Assembly (NCBI GenBank): GCA_051653405.1
Contig: JBOFWC010000062.1
Coordinates: 1 to 64,000, forward strand
Direction: 5' to 3'
Source: Proteocatella sp051653405
GTDB lineage: Bacteria > Bacillota > Clostridia > Peptostreptococcales > Filifactoraceae
DNA length: 64,000 nucleotides
The notes beneath the pieces are model-generated. The model had not been told where the DNA came from. It saw only the letters and a program-made list of their open reading frames with translations, and made no database searches. This document shows positions 33,291 through 42,399 of the stretch, in pieces. Position numbers and translations under genes: made by a program. Positions within the stretch are counted from its first letter, which is position 1. Each line of letters opens with the position of its first letter.

Positions 33291-34358
33291 CTAAAATTTA
33301 AATTCCTTATTGTTTAATTTGTAAATATATACTAAAATTTCTGCTATTTCTCCGTAAAATTCTGCCGGTATTGCCCTATCCAACTCTGTAGTTGAATATA
33401 GACTTCTCGCTAAAGGCTTATTTTCGATTACAGAAACATTGTTTTCTTCAGCTGTTTTTATTATTCTAAGCGCAAGTTCATCTTGACCCTTAGCTACTAA
33501 TATAGGCGCCTCATCTTTTTCTATATCATAACGCAAAGCAACTGCATAATGCGTAGGGTTTTTTATTACTACATCCGCACTTGGAACTGCTTGCATCATT
33601 CTAGACATAGCTCTCTGCCTTTGAATCTCTTTTATCTTTCCTTTTATTTGAGGATTTCCCTCCATTTGTTTGTATTCTTCTTTAACATCATGCTTTGACA
33701 TTTTTATTTGACGTTCATAATCCCACCACTGATAAAAATAGTCTATTGCTGCAATTGCTGCAAATGCTATACTTACATTAAAAACCATATCTATTACAGA
33801 TTCTAACATAAATTTACTTGAATACATTATTCCCATATCTAAAGTTCTACTAAATAATACAAATCTTTTTTGTATAAATTTATATAAAACTATTAACAGT
33901 ATGGTTATTTTTATAATTCCTTTTAAAACTTCAACAATACTTTTTAAAGAAAATAATTTTTTTATTCCTTCCAAAGGATTTAATCTGCTGAATTTAGGTC
34001 TTAAGCTTTCTGTAGAAAATAATAATCTAGTTTGAGCTAATGTAACGATTACTCCTATTAACATTGCTATAACAATTATCGGAATAGCTGCTCTTATAAA
34101 AGCATCTAAGGAAGTAACTGCAATTTCTTTAACAAAGCTATCCGTTATTTCAGTTCTATTTGAGGCATATCCCATGTATGTTAACATAAAGGCTTTTACC
34201 GTTTTATAAATCCCTGGGAAAAGCAGTTTAAGTGAATAAAAAATTCCTAATATGGATACAAGCGAGGTCACATCTTTACTTGTAAAAATATTCCCTTTCT
34301 TCCGCTCGTCTTTTCGTTTCTTGGGGGTGGCTTTTTCCGTCTTAGAATCCCCTGCCAA
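33291..34358 (-). CDS. flhB: Flagellar export switch protein FlhB, 355 aa
   Basis: Export-gate component whose autocleavage switches from rod/hook to filament substrates. The charged N-terminus (KTEKATPKKRKDERKKGN), four membrane helices and the cleavage motif NPTH in DVVIKNPTHYAVALRY are present. The start is TTG, with AGGAAGTG seven bases upstream; a nearby ATG is out of frame. The short homologue at 20119-20391 duplicates its tail domain. Confidence 0.96.
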   Translation of the reverse strand: MAGDSKTEKATPKKRKDERKKGNIFTSKDVTSLVSILGIFYSLKLLFPGIYKTVKAFMLTYMGYASNRTEITDSFVKEIAVTSLDAFIRAAIPIIVIAMLIGVIVTLAQTRLLFSTESLRPKFSRLNPLEGIKKLFSLKSIVEVLKGIIKITILLIVLYKFIQKRFVLFSRTLDMGIMYSSKFMLESVIDMVFNVSIAFAAIAAIDYFYQWWDYERQIKMSKHDVKEEYKQMEGNPQIKGKIKEIQRQRAMSRMMQAVPSADVVIKNPTHYAVALRYDIEKDEAPILVAKGQDELALRIIKTAEENNVSVIENKPLARSLYSTTELDRAIPAEFYGEIAEILVYIYKLNNKEFKF

Positions 34359-34386
34359 ATCATTTCACTTCCTTCTATATAACAGT

Positions 34387-35151
34387 TTATTGCATCAATA
34401 ACGCTAGCTCTCTTATTGAATTTATCATATAAATTACTGCATTATTTAAAAAATCCCCAATAGGTGAAAACATAAACACTAAAATCACCATAGCAATTAA
34501 TATTTTAGCCTGTATATTTACTACAAAGACATTTATTTGCGGAATTGCTTTCATAAGGATTCCTACACCTGCTTCTGTTAAAAATATTATTATAATTATT
34601 GGAAATGCAAGTTGTATCGCTAGTACAGTAAAATCAGAAAACGTCTTTAGTAAAAAAGAGGCTATATTAGCAGTAAATTCAAATGATCCATATGGAACTA
34701 TATCTGCGATTTCTATAAATATCCTTATAAGTGCCAAATGGGCATCTACTGCAAAAAATATGAGCATACACAATATATTGAATAAATTTCCTGTAAGTGG
34801 CATTTGAACATTATTTTGAGGATCATATATCGTTGACATAGAAAGTCCTACCTGAAAATCTATAAACCCACCTGCATAAACGCACATATATGTTATCATT
34901 TGCATAATATAACCTATACAATAACCAATCATAAGCTCTTTTAACAATAAGAGCATATATTCCATTGGTCCAGTAATTCTAACGCTTTGAACTGGGCTAT
35001 ATACAAATAATAGAAAGCTCAGTGCCATTATAAATCCAGATTTTACTATTGGAGGCAAATTTCTTCGTCCTAAAATAGGATTTAAAAGAATAAACCCTGT
35101 ACATCTAATAAAAATCAAGGTCCATAGAAGCAGCTGTTCTTCGTTTATCAT
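34387..35151 (-). CDS. fliR: Flagellar export gate protein FliR
   Basis: Polytopic membrane protein of 254 aa, with about six helices. It has the family N-terminal pattern (RCTGFILLNPILGRRNLPP) and the LLKELMIGYCIGY segment. FliR forms the export-gate core with FliP and FliQ. It sits in the standard order fliP-fliQ-fliR-flhB-flhA. Confidence 0.95.
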   Translation of the reverse strand: MINEEQLLLWTLIFIRCTGFILLNPILGRRNLPPIVKSGFIMALSFLLFVYSPVQSVRITGPMEYMLLLLKELMIGYCIGYIMQMITYMCVYAGGFIDFQVGLSMSTIYDPQNNVQMPLTGNLFNILCMLIFFAVDAHLALIRIFIEIADIVPYGSFEFTANIASFLLKTFSDFTVLAIQLAFPIIIIIFLTEAGVGILMKAIPQINVFVVNIQAKILIAMVILVFMFSPIGDFLNNAVIYMINSIRELALLMQ

Positions 35152-35168
35152 ATTTCCTCCAAAGCTTC

Positions 35169-35429
35169 TTATTTTAACATTAACTCAAATATATACTTAA
35201 AAAAATCTTGCATCTCTTCAAGCATCACCCCTCCTGTTAAAAGCATTATTACTGCTATTAAAATCAGTTTAGGTACAAATGTTATAGTCTGCTCATGAAT
35301 TTGTGTAGCTGCCTGAAATATTGAAATTATTAGTCCTACACCCATACTAATTAACAATACGGGGGCAGAAATCTTTGTGGCAACTATAAGCGCTGCCTGC
35401 ATCAGCATTATAGCTTCTGAGTTTGTCAT
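35169..35429 (-). CDS. fliQ: Flagellar export gate protein FliQ
   Basis: An 86-aa protein with two membrane helices. The AALIVATKISAPVLLISMGV and QAATQIHEQTITFVPKL motifs are diagnostic of FliQ. It lies between fliP and fliR with short gaps. Confidence 0.96.
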   Translation of the reverse strand: MTNSEAIMLMQAALIVATKISAPVLLISMGVGLIISIFQAATQIHEQTITFVPKLILIAVIMLLTGGVMLEEMQDFFKYIFELMLK

Positions 35430-35447
35430 AACCTTCTCCTTGTTATT

Positions 35448-36104
35448 TTAGTTAAAGCCCTTTATTAATGTACTAAACAACATATTCCAACCATCTATTG
35501 TTATGAATAGTAGTAACTTAAACGGAAGTGCAATCATTGTAGGTGGAAGCATCATCATCCCCATTGACATTAATGTACTTGCAACTATCATATCAATTAA
35601 TAAAAATGGTATAAATAGAAGAAAACCTATAACAAAAGCTCGCTTTAATTCAGTTGTCATAAAAGCAGGCACTACAATCTTCATCGGTATAGCTTCTGTA
35701 TTTTGTGAAATTTTTTCACCTGCAAACTCTGCATACATATTTAAAGTTTCTATTTCCGTCTGCTTAAGCATAAATTTTTTAAGAGGTATTTGAGCTCTTT
35801 CAAGTGCTTGAGTTTGAGAAATTTGTTGATTTTTGTAAGGTGTATATGCAGTCTGATTTATTTCTTCGATAACAGGTGTCATTATAAAAAAGGTTAAAAA
35901 AAGCGAAATGCCAATTAAAACCATGTTAGGCGGAAGTTGTTGCACTCCTATTGCATTTCTTAAAAACGAAAGTACAATTATTATTCTTGTAAAAGAAGTC
36001 ATCATTACCAATATAGATGGTAATAATGACACTGTTGTTAATAGGAACAATATCTCAAGAGTCTGTACACCATCTCCATTTACATTTATTAGTGCTTGTC
36101 CCAT
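35448..36104 (-). CDS. fliP: Flagellar export gate protein FliP
   Basis: Core gate subunit of 218 aa. Conserved motifs: TSFTRIIIVLSFLRNAIG, PPNMVLIGISLFLTFFIM and MMMLPPTMIALPFKLLLF. As in Bacillus subtilis, it has no cleavable signal peptide, unlike proteobacterial FliP. Confidence 0.96.
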   Translation of the reverse strand: MGQALINVNGDGVQTLEILFLLTTVSLLPSILVMMTSFTRIIIVLSFLRNAIGVQQLPPNMVLIGISLFLTFFIMTPVIEEINQTAYTPYKNQQISQTQALERAQIPLKKFMLKQTEIETLNMYAEFAGEKISQNTEAIPMKIVVPAFMTTELKRAFVIGFLLFIPFLLIDMIVASTLMSMGMMMLPPTMIALPFKLLLFITIDGWNMLFSTLIKGFN

Positions 36105-36129
36105 TACTATAATCCCTCAAATTCTAATG

Positions 36130-36480
36130 TTATTTGTTTTTTACATTTTTTATTATATCTTTAAACTTTTCTGCTATATCTAAAGTTTCTTTTTTTTCAA
36201 ACTCAAATTCTTGAATATTTTCTGGGGATAATTCAGCTATATTATTTATTCCCCCTGGAGTTATTCCTAATACAAAATATTTCTGTCCAATTTGAGCAAT
36301 TGATATAGCTTTGTCTTGCCCAACTGCCATAATATCAATCATTTTTATATATTTAGATTGATTTTGTTTTATGGCTATGTTTCCAAGATATCTGCTTACT
36401 ATAAAGGCTAAGTATAATATTCCTAAAAGTATGAGCAGAGTAACAAACATCGATGAAGTTTCTCCTAAAATGTTGCTCAC
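36130..36480 (-). CDS. fliO: FliO-family flagellar biosynthesis protein, 116 aa
   Basis: Small single-pass protein that helps assemble the FliP gate. One membrane helix (about 12-28) precedes a short cytoplasmic beta domain (QSKYIKMIDIMAVGQDKAIS, then IGQKYFVLGIT), the usual FliO/FliZ pattern. The GTG at 36480 almost touches its ribosome site; an ATG ten codons later, behind AGGAG, is an alternative start. It lies between fliY and fliP. Confidence 0.88.
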   Translation of the reverse strand: MSNILGETSSMFVTLLILLGILYLAFIVSRYLGNIAIKQNQSKYIKMIDIMAVGQDKAISIAQIGQKYFVLGITPGGINNIAELSPENIQEFEFEKKETLDIAEKFKDIIKNVKNK

Positions 36481-36486
36481 TTCCTT

Positions 36487-37569
36487 TTATTTTATTATTT
36501 CTGTAATCCTAACTCCAAAATTATCGTTTACAACCACGACATCCCCTCTTGCTATGCAGCGCTCATTTGCATATATTTCTACTTGATCCCCTGCAAGTTT
36601 ATCTAAAACGATAAGTGTTCCCTGCGTAAATTCTATTATCTCCTTAACAAGTTTTTTGGTTCTACCTATTTCAACTGAAATTTCAAGAGGTACATCCATA
36701 AGGAGTTTTAAATTGTCTTGTGGGATATCTAGTTCCGCTTCTTTTGCTACAAAAGAACTTGGTATTGGCTGAACTTCCACAACTTTATTCTGAACTGGTT
36801 GTGGTGGCGGTGTTGGCGCTGCCACTGGTGGCGGTGTTGGCGCTGCCACTGGTGGCGGTGTTGGCGCTGCCGCTGGTGGCGGTGTTGGCGCTGCCGCTGG
36901 TGGCGGTGTTGGTGCTACCGCTGCTGGAGCCATCTCTACTTCTGGCGGTTCTGTAATGCTCATATCAGAAATCATCTCTGGTGGTATCATTCTTGATACA
37001 AGCATCTTAACTAATGGTATTGCCATTAAATTGACAAATTCACATCTTATAGAGCCTTCTATTGATAAGCTAAATTCTATGCTTACAAAACTCATGTTTG
37101 GTTCAAAATATTTTTCTTTAAATTGTTGTGAATTTTCTATTTCAAAAGATGTTGGTGTAGTTATATTAACGGACTCTCCTATAAACTCCGACATTGCTGT
37201 CGCAGAAGCGCCCATCATTTGATTCATTACCTCGCATATTGCACTCACATAGAGTTCGTTCATTGAAAAATCTTCGTCAGCAATTTCACTTCCCATAAGC
37301 AGACCAACTATTGTTTTTACATCTGCTTTTTTTATAATCATGACGTTATTTCCAGAAAGTCCGTGAGTATAAGTAATTTCAACTGCTATTGCTGGTTCAA
37401 GTCTTGTAAACTCAAATTCCTCAAAAGTAACTACTTTGACATTTGGAGTAGTTATATCTACCCTTCTATCAAGCATTGTAGCTACAGCTGTTGCAGAGGC
37501 TCCCAAACTTATATTTATTATTTCACCTATCGCATCTATTTCTATAGAACTTAGATATTCATGGCTCAT
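36487..37569 (-). CDS. fliY: Flagellar switch/phosphatase protein FliY, 360 aa
   Basis: Switch-complex subunit and CheY-P phosphatase of Gram-positive motors. An N-terminal CheC-like domain (about 1-200) retains both ExxN sites (E16-N19 in EIIN, E113-N116 in EVMN). A Pro-rich linker with five AAPTPPPA/V octapeptides follows (about 216-256), then the C-terminal SpoA/FliN domain (about 280-360; VPLEISVEIGRTKKLVKEI, GTLIVLDKLAGDQVEIYAN). AGGAGG precedes the ATG. With CheC half-degenerate, this may be the main phosphatase; that is an inference. Confidence 0.95.
   Translation of the reverse strand: MSHEYLSSIEIDAIGEIINISLGASATAVATMLDRRVDITTPNVKVVTFEEFEFTRLEPAIAVEITYTHGLSGNNVMIIKKADVKTIVGLLMGSEIADEDFSMNELYVSAICEVMNQMMGASATAMSEFIGESVNITTPTSFEIENSQQFKEKYFEPNMSFVSIEFSLSIEGSIRCEFVNLMAIPLVKMLVSRMIPPEMISDMSITEPPEVEMAPAAVAPTPPPAAAPTPPPAAAPTPPPVAAPTPPPVAAPTPPPQPVQNKVVEVQPIPSSFVAKEAELDIPQDNLKLLMDVPLEISVEIGRTKKLVKEIIEFTQGTLIVLDKLAGDQVEIYANERCIARGDVVVVNDNFGVRITEIIK
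36803..36922 (-). repeat. Five tandem 24-bp repeats in fliY
   Basis: Plus-strand unit GGTGGCGGTGTTGGCGCTGC followed by CACT or CGCT, in five near-identical copies. On the coding strand it gives a Pro/Ala octapeptide linker between the CheC-like and SpoA domains. Its GC content is well above its surroundings. Confidence 0.93.
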
Positions 37570-37616
37570 TTCATCCTCCTGCTTTATTTCTTTGAATTCT
37601 TTATGTCATTTTGACA

Positions 37617-38057
37617 TTATCGTCCTATTTCCAATGCTTTGGTCGCCATCATTTTAATTGCATTAAAAGCCGTTATATTTGCATCATAAGACCTTGTAGC
37701 CGACATTGCGTCTACTGTTTCCTTTATTAAATCTACATTTGGCATAAGCACATATCCGTCTGCATCTGCATCTGGGTGTTCTGGATTATAGACTGCTTTA
37801 AATTCTCTCGCATCCTCTACAACTTGAGTTATCTGTACTCCACCCTTTGCTGAAGCTTCCTTTGCTCTTTTGCTCAAAACACTTCTAAAACTATTTTCTT
37901 CGATGGGCTGAAAAACAACCATCTTTCTTCTGTATGGCCCTCCGCCTTCAGTTCTTGTTGTTTCTATATTAGATATATTTTCTGATATTATATCTAGTCT
38001 TTGTTTTTGTGCCGTAAGTCCAGATGCACTTATATTCATAGAACTTAAAAAAGACAT
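37617..38057 (-). CDS. flgC: Flagellar proximal rod protein FlgC (displaced gene)
   Basis: Rod protein of 146 aa: N-terminal SASGLTAQKQRLDIISENIS, the GPYRRKMVVFQP motif and the C-terminal ETVDAMSATRSYDANITAFN are diagnostic of FlgC. It normally lies between flgB and fliE, but here lies 12 kb away between cheY and fliY, while flgB and fliE are adjacent. No other flgC is visible in the window, so this appears to be the working copy. Confidence 0.94.
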   Translation of the reverse strand: MSFLSSMNISASGLTAQKQRLDIISENISNIETTRTEGGGPYRRKMVVFQPIEENSFRSVLSKRAKEASAKGGVQITQVVEDAREFKAVYNPEHPDADADGYVLMPNVDLIKETVDAMSATRSYDANITAFNAIKMMATKALEIGR

Positions 38058-38078
38058 CTATACCTCCTTTTTATATTT

Positions 38079-38438
38079 CTATCCTAGTATCTGTTGAACA
38101 GCTTTAAGAATTCTATCTGGTTTAAAAGGTTTAACTATGAAATCTTTTGCTCCCGATTTTATAGCTTCTACAACCATAGCCTCTTGCCCCATTGCTGAAC
38201 ACATTATTATTTTAGCATTTGGATCCTGTGCTTTTATAGTTTTAAGCGCTTCAAGTCCATCCATATTAGGCATTGTTATGTCCATTACTACTAAATCAGG
38301 CTGTATTTCCTGATACTTTGCTACTGCCTCTGCTCCATCTGCAGCTTCAAACAATTCTGTGTATCCATTTTTTGTAAGTGTATCCTTAACTACCATTCTC
38401 ATAAATGCTGCATCATCTACTAATAATATTTTTGCCAT
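38079..38438 (-). CDS. cheY: Chemotaxis response regulator CheY
   Basis: Stand-alone receiver of 119 aa: acidic pair D8/D9, phospho-acceptor D53 in VVMDITMPNMDG, switch Ser in IIMCSAMG and Lys in DFIVKPFKP. Its location between fliM and fliY, the switch proteins it acts on, supports the role. Confidence 0.96.
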   Translation of the reverse strand: MAKILLVDDAAFMRMVVKDTLTKNGYTELFEAADGAEAVAKYQEIQPDLVVMDITMPNMDGLEALKTIKAQDPNAKIIMCSAMGQEAMVVEAIKSGAKDFIVKPFKPDRILKAVQQILG

Positions 38439-38477
38439 GTTATTTACCTTCCTTATCTCTTTTATAAATTGTTTTTA

Positions 38478-39476
38478 TTATTGTTTTACATGTTTTATTT
38501 TAACGGCTACATTCTTCTTGTGTACTCCAAGTGTGCCGGTAAACCATGCGGAATCATCTACATACATGTAAACTTCTGAGTCCTTAGGTCTGCCTAAATT
38601 AATTATATCTCCTACTCTAAGATTATATGCATCTCTCATTTTCATTTCTGCTTCGCCTAATCTTACTCTTATCTCCATCTCAGATGATTTTATGTTATTT
38701 AATATTATTTCATCTTCTTTTCCTACTTTAGTTCCTTTTGCTCTTATGCTTTCACTCTCATGTACTTCAAATATTAAGCTCAATAAGCTTCCTGGAATAC
38801 AAACAGTCAATTTGCTTTCACTAGTTCCTATTTTTGCATTAATTATTATTATTACTACAGTTTCATCCATGCCTATTACTTGACCTACATTTTGATTCAT
38901 TCTTGCTGCTACATATCTAAAGCTTCCTTCCTCAAGATAGTTTGACCAAGCCTCTTTCATGTTAGGCACAAGTCTAGTCATTATATAATCATAAAGTGCG
39001 ATTTCTACCTCAGTGTATTTGTAATCTGTTTTTATATCTATATCTTCACCTTCACCACCAAGGATTCTATCTATCATACCCAGCATTAATCTATTGTTTA
39101 CATGCATGAGTATAGGCGCACCTTTGTCTATCTCTGGAATTTCTAAATCTACAAATGATAATATATCATTATCATTTACTGCATTACTGAATTCATAATA
39201 CCTTTGCTCTTCTACCCCAATAACTTCAAATTCACAATTTGTTCTCAACATATTACTTGCTTTAGATGCGAGAATTCTTGAATAGTTTTCATATACTCCA
39301 TTTAGTAATTTCAGCTTATCTCTTGTAAATTTTTTAGGACTGTAGAAATCGTATTTTTTATAATTGACTTCTTCCTGTATTTCTTGCTCTACAGTTTCCT
39401 GAGGTTCATCTCCTCCACCACCCATCATAGAGCTCAATAAAAGGTCTATCTGACTCTGAGATAATACCTCTGACAT
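38478..39476 (-). CDS. fliM: Flagellar motor switch protein FliM
   Basis: Switch protein of 332 aa. The N-terminal CheY-binding peptide (VLSQSQIDLLLSSMMGGG) is separated by an acidic linker from the CheC-like middle domain (LLNGVYENYSRILASKASNM) and the C-terminal SpoA domain (EIRVRLGEAEMKMRDAYNLR). It follows motB directly; fliL, often found between them, is missing. Confidence 0.96.
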   Translation of the reverse strand: MSEVLSQSQIDLLLSSMMGGGGDEPQETVEQEIQEEVNYKKYDFYSPKKFTRDKLKLLNGVYENYSRILASKASNMLRTNCEFEVIGVEEQRYYEFSNAVNDNDILSFVDLEIPEIDKGAPILMHVNNRLMLGMIDRILGGEGEDIDIKTDYKYTEVEIALYDYIMTRLVPNMKEAWSNYLEEGSFRYVAARMNQNVGQVIGMDETVVIIIINAKIGTSESKLTVCIPGSLLSLIFEVHESESIRAKGTKVGKEDEIILNNIKSSEMEIRVRLGEAEMKMRDAYNLRVGDIINLGRPKDSEVYMYVDDSAWFTGTLGVHKKNVAVKIKHVKQ

Positions 39477-39499
39477 TCAATTCTCACCTCCTCTGCTTC

Positions 39500-40264
39500 T
39501 TAACTATTGTACACTTCTTTATAGTACTCATCAAGCGCTCTGTTTATAGAATCATTTTTTGTTATTATTATCTCTACCCTTCTATTCTTAGCTCTATTCG
39601 CCGAGGTATCAAAAGGACTTATCGGTCTAAATTGTCCAAAGGATGTAGCTATTAATTTTTCTGGACTTATTATATTTTTTTTCTGAAGATATATAAGTAC
39701 TTCTGTCGCTCTATTTGAGGATAAAACCCTATCAAACCTTATATCATTTGGCTTATCTGGTCTCGCCTGTGAAGTATGTCCTAATATCTGAATTTCTCCA
39801 ATTATATTTGAAGAACTTTTTATTACTTTAGAAAAACTATCTAAAACTTTTTTCCCCTCATCTCTTAATACATAACTATCTCCATCAAAAAATATATTAT
39901 TTTTAAAGGTTATAAAGGTATACCCATCCCCTTTTTTTATTTCTACATCGCTTTGAACATTCTGTTCTTCTGAAGCTTTTTTTAAACTATAATAAAGATC
40001 ATCAAAATTTTCTATTATTTCCTGTGGCTCCCTAGCTCCTTCAACATCATATTCTCCTGCATTTTCTTGTTCACCTTCTACAATCTGAGAAGTGGCCTTT
40101 GCATTAGGGTTAAAGCTTTTTACGATAATTTCGTACTTTGCTGCATCTACTGAACTTATTGAATATAGTAGTACAAAAAAACACAATAATAAAGTAATCG
40201 TATCCCCATATGTGGCCAGCCATTTTTCTTTATTTTCAGGTGCTTGTGCTTTTTTCTTTAACAT
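39500..40264 (-). CDS. motB: Flagellar stator protein MotB
   Basis: Stator subunit of 254 aa. One N-terminal membrane helix contains the ion-binding D21 (WLATYGDTITLLLCFFVLLY). The C-terminal OmpA-like peptidoglycan-binding domain follows (about 115-245; ILGHTSQARPDKPNDIRFDR, NRRVEIIIT). The coupling ion cannot be settled from this sequence by eye. It is paired with motA. Confidence 0.95.
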   Translation of the reverse strand: MLKKKAQAPENKEKWLATYGDTITLLLCFFVLLYSISSVDAAKYEIIVKSFNPNAKATSQIVEGEQENAGEYDVEGAREPQEIIENFDDLYYSLKKASEEQNVQSDVEIKKGDGYTFITFKNNIFFDGDSYVLRDEGKKVLDSFSKVIKSSSNIIGEIQILGHTSQARPDKPNDIRFDRVLSSNRATEVLIYLQKKNIISPEKLIATSFGQFRPISPFDTSANRAKNRRVEIIITKNDSINRALDEYYKEVYNS

Positions 40265-40273
40265 AGTGTCACC

Positions 40274-41089
40274 TTATTTCTTAGATTTTTTACCTTTTTT
40301 ACCGCCACCTTCTGAACCTTCTCCTTCGACGCCTCTTTCATGGTGTGCTAAAAACGAATTAAGCTTTTCATTTAAAAACTTAGGATTGTCTCCTGATTGT
40401 ATGGCAAGCGCCCCCTCTATTATTATACTTTTATATAATATCTCTTCATCATGTTTTTGTTTTAACCTTCTTGATATTGGTCCTAACAATACATTCGCAA
40501 CAATAACTCCATAAAGTGTAGTAATAAGAGCTACAGACATATCCTGTCCTATACTGCTACTCCCGCCTGAATCCATTGACATTCCTTTAAGCATATTTAC
40601 TAGTCCTATCAGAGTTCCTATCATACCAAATGCTGGACCTAAAGCTTCTCCTGTTTCATAAAAGGCTACTGCCTTTCCATGTCTTTCATCCAAGTACATA
40701 AGTTCCATTTCAAGCATTTCTTTTATCCTTGATGCATCTGGAACGTCTACTATAAGTATGAGACTTTGTTTAAAAAATGGATCTTCTACTTTTTTGGATT
40801 CTTCTTCTAATGCTAGCAATCCCTTTTTTCTTGCTACTTGAGCCATCTCTACAATCTGTTCTATACATTCCTTTGAGTTGTATTTATTTTTAGCCATTAT
40901 GATTTTAATGTGCTTTGGCACATTTTTAAATGCCGTTATTCCATAACCTGCAAAAAGTGCTATTATCGTTCCCAGTATTACTATTACAAAACTTGGTAAA
41001 TCTATGAAGTTTCCAATTTTGGAAATCCCCATTCCATAAACCATCAATACGACGGCTAATGCCATTCCTATAAACATAGTAAAATCCAT
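40274..41089 (-). CDS. motA: Flagellar stator protein MotA
   Basis: Stator subunit of 271 aa with four membrane helices. Family motifs are FIDLPSFVIVILGTIIALFA, the cytoplasmic LLALEEESKKVEDPFFKQSL region and PAFGMIGTLIGLVNML. The C-terminal tail is Lys/Gly rich. GGAGGAG precedes the ATG. It is co-transcribed with motB. Confidence 0.96.
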   Translation of the reverse strand: MDFTMFIGMALAVVLMVYGMGISKIGNFIDLPSFVIVILGTIIALFAGYGITAFKNVPKHIKIIMAKNKYNSKECIEQIVEMAQVARKKGLLALEEESKKVEDPFFKQSLILIVDVPDASRIKEMLEMELMYLDERHGKAVAFYETGEALGPAFGMIGTLIGLVNMLKGMSMDSGGSSSIGQDMSVALITTLYGVIVANVLLGPISRRLKQKHDEEILYKSIIIEGALAIQSGDNPKFLNEKLNSFLAHHERGVEGEGSEGGGKKGKKSKK

Positions 41090-41141
41090 ACGACTCCTCC
41101 AAAATTTATGTCTTATATTTTAAATACAATTTCAGAAAATT

Positions 41142-41348
41142 TTATACTATGACACTGCTCTTTCTAAATTCCAATAATATTCTATTATATTCTACAATTC
41201 TATCTATTATTTCATCAACACTTTCTTTAACAATAAAATGTTCCTTGTTCATAAGTGTAATTTTCGACTCTGGTATTATATCTATGGTCATTATTTGATA
41301 ACAATTTATTACAAACTCTTCATTATTTAATTTTGTTAATTTTATCAT
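41142..41348 (-). CDS. flbD: FlbD-family flagellar protein, 68 aa
   Basis: Short protein of the FlbD/SwrD family (IKLTKLNNEEFVINCYQI, then PESKITLMNKEHFIVKESVD). In Bacillus subtilis SwrD raises motor power through the stators, and here too the gene sits between the hook gene and motA. The ATG at 41348 matches the family start and has AGAGG upstream; the longer frame is not supported. Confidence 0.9.
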   Translation of the reverse strand: MIKLTKLNNEEFVINCYQIMTIDIIPESKITLMNKEHFIVKESVDEIIDRIVEYNRILLEFRKSSVIV

Positions 41349-41426
41349 TTTTGAAAACCTCTGTTTCTTTAGATAAAATATGTATTCGTGTGAAGCCGAA
41401 AATATCGGCCTCACACTTTAACTAAT

Positions 41427-42326
41427 CTATCTCTTCATTGAAAGTAGTTCCTGTAGCATTTCATCTGATACAGTTATTATTCTTGTGTTTGCTTGAAACC
41501 CTCTTTGTGTAGTTATCATTTCTGAGAATTCTTTTGCTAAATCTACGTTTGCCATTTCAAGTCCATTTGATTTTATCATCCCTGTTCCTCGATCCCCAGG
41601 TATTCCTACAATCTTAGTTCCTACGTTTGATACTGCTTTGTAGTATGGTCCCTGAGATTTTTCAAGTCCATTTTGATTTGTCATATTCGCTAACAGAATC
41701 TGGCCTATTGTTATAGGTCCTTTAGAATCTATCCCTATTACGTTTCCTGATGAATCTATTCTTATACTGTTTATATCAGATCTTGGCTCTACATTTTCTT
41801 CTGTTCTATCTCCACTTATAGATGGTATTCTTATAGGCTTTAGTGTTGTATCTTCAGGAAGTGATTTTCCGTATACTAAATATCCATTTGAGTCTACTAA
41901 AAATCCATTTCCATCAAATCTAAAATCCCCTAATCTAGAAAGGCTTAACTCCTTAAAATCAGTTACTCCTCCAGTAGTAGCATCTACCGCTATATCTTTT
42001 TGTTTTTTAGGTCCTACTATGAAAAATCCGCCGCCATCTATCATACAGTCTGTCGGACTATCTGTTGGTGCATAACTCCCCTGAGAAAACATAAGGTCTA
42101 TTGCTGCAATTTTAGAACCATATCCTACCTGAGAAGCATTCTTTCCTCCAAAGGTATTCCCTCCATCACTTGCAGCACTTACTGTCTGATATATTGAGTC
42201 TTGAAACGTTGCTCTAGAAGCTTTATACCCGTAGGTATTAACGTTTGCGATATTATTTCCTATGGTATCCATTTTTGATTGATGTGCTCTTAAGCCCGAT
42301 ACCCCTGAAAACATTGATCTAATCAT
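41427..42326 (-). CDS. flgE: Flagellar hook protein FlgE, short form, 299 aa
   Basis: Hook subunit: N-terminal MFSGVSGLRAHQSKMDTIGN followed by NIANVNTYGYKASR, middle DGGGFFIVG, and C-terminal EFSEMITTQRGFQANTRIIT. Position after flgD and before flbD-motA is that of the hook gene in clostridia, although by length it approaches FlgG. The short length contrasts with the oversized filament proteins. Confidence 0.9.
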   Translation of the reverse strand: MIRSMFSGVSGLRAHQSKMDTIGNNIANVNTYGYKASRATFQDSIYQTVSAASDGGNTFGGKNASQVGYGSKIAAIDLMFSQGSYAPTDSPTDCMIDGGGFFIVGPKKQKDIAVDATTGGVTDFKELSLSRLGDFRFDGNGFLVDSNGYLVYGKSLPEDTTLKPIRIPSISGDRTEENVEPRSDINSIRIDSSGNVIGIDSKGPITIGQILLANMTNQNGLEKSQGPYYKAVSNVGTKIVGIPGDRGTGMIKSNGLEMANVDLAKEFSEMITTQRGFQANTRIITVSDEMLQELLSMKR

Positions 42327-42399
42327 TTTGATTCCCTTTCTTCCGTATTAAATGAATTTTATCATTCGGATAAAATTCAACGCCTCCATTACGGTCCAG

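Noticed and set aside
36803..36922. Plus-strand open frames rich in Trp and Cys across the GC-rich repeat
   Set aside because: They are antisense shadows of the FliY Pro/Ala linker.
41427..42326. Calling this gene flgG because of its length
   Set aside because: Its place after flgD and before flbD-motA is that of the hook gene, and two FlgF/FlgG-type genes are present downstream of sigD.
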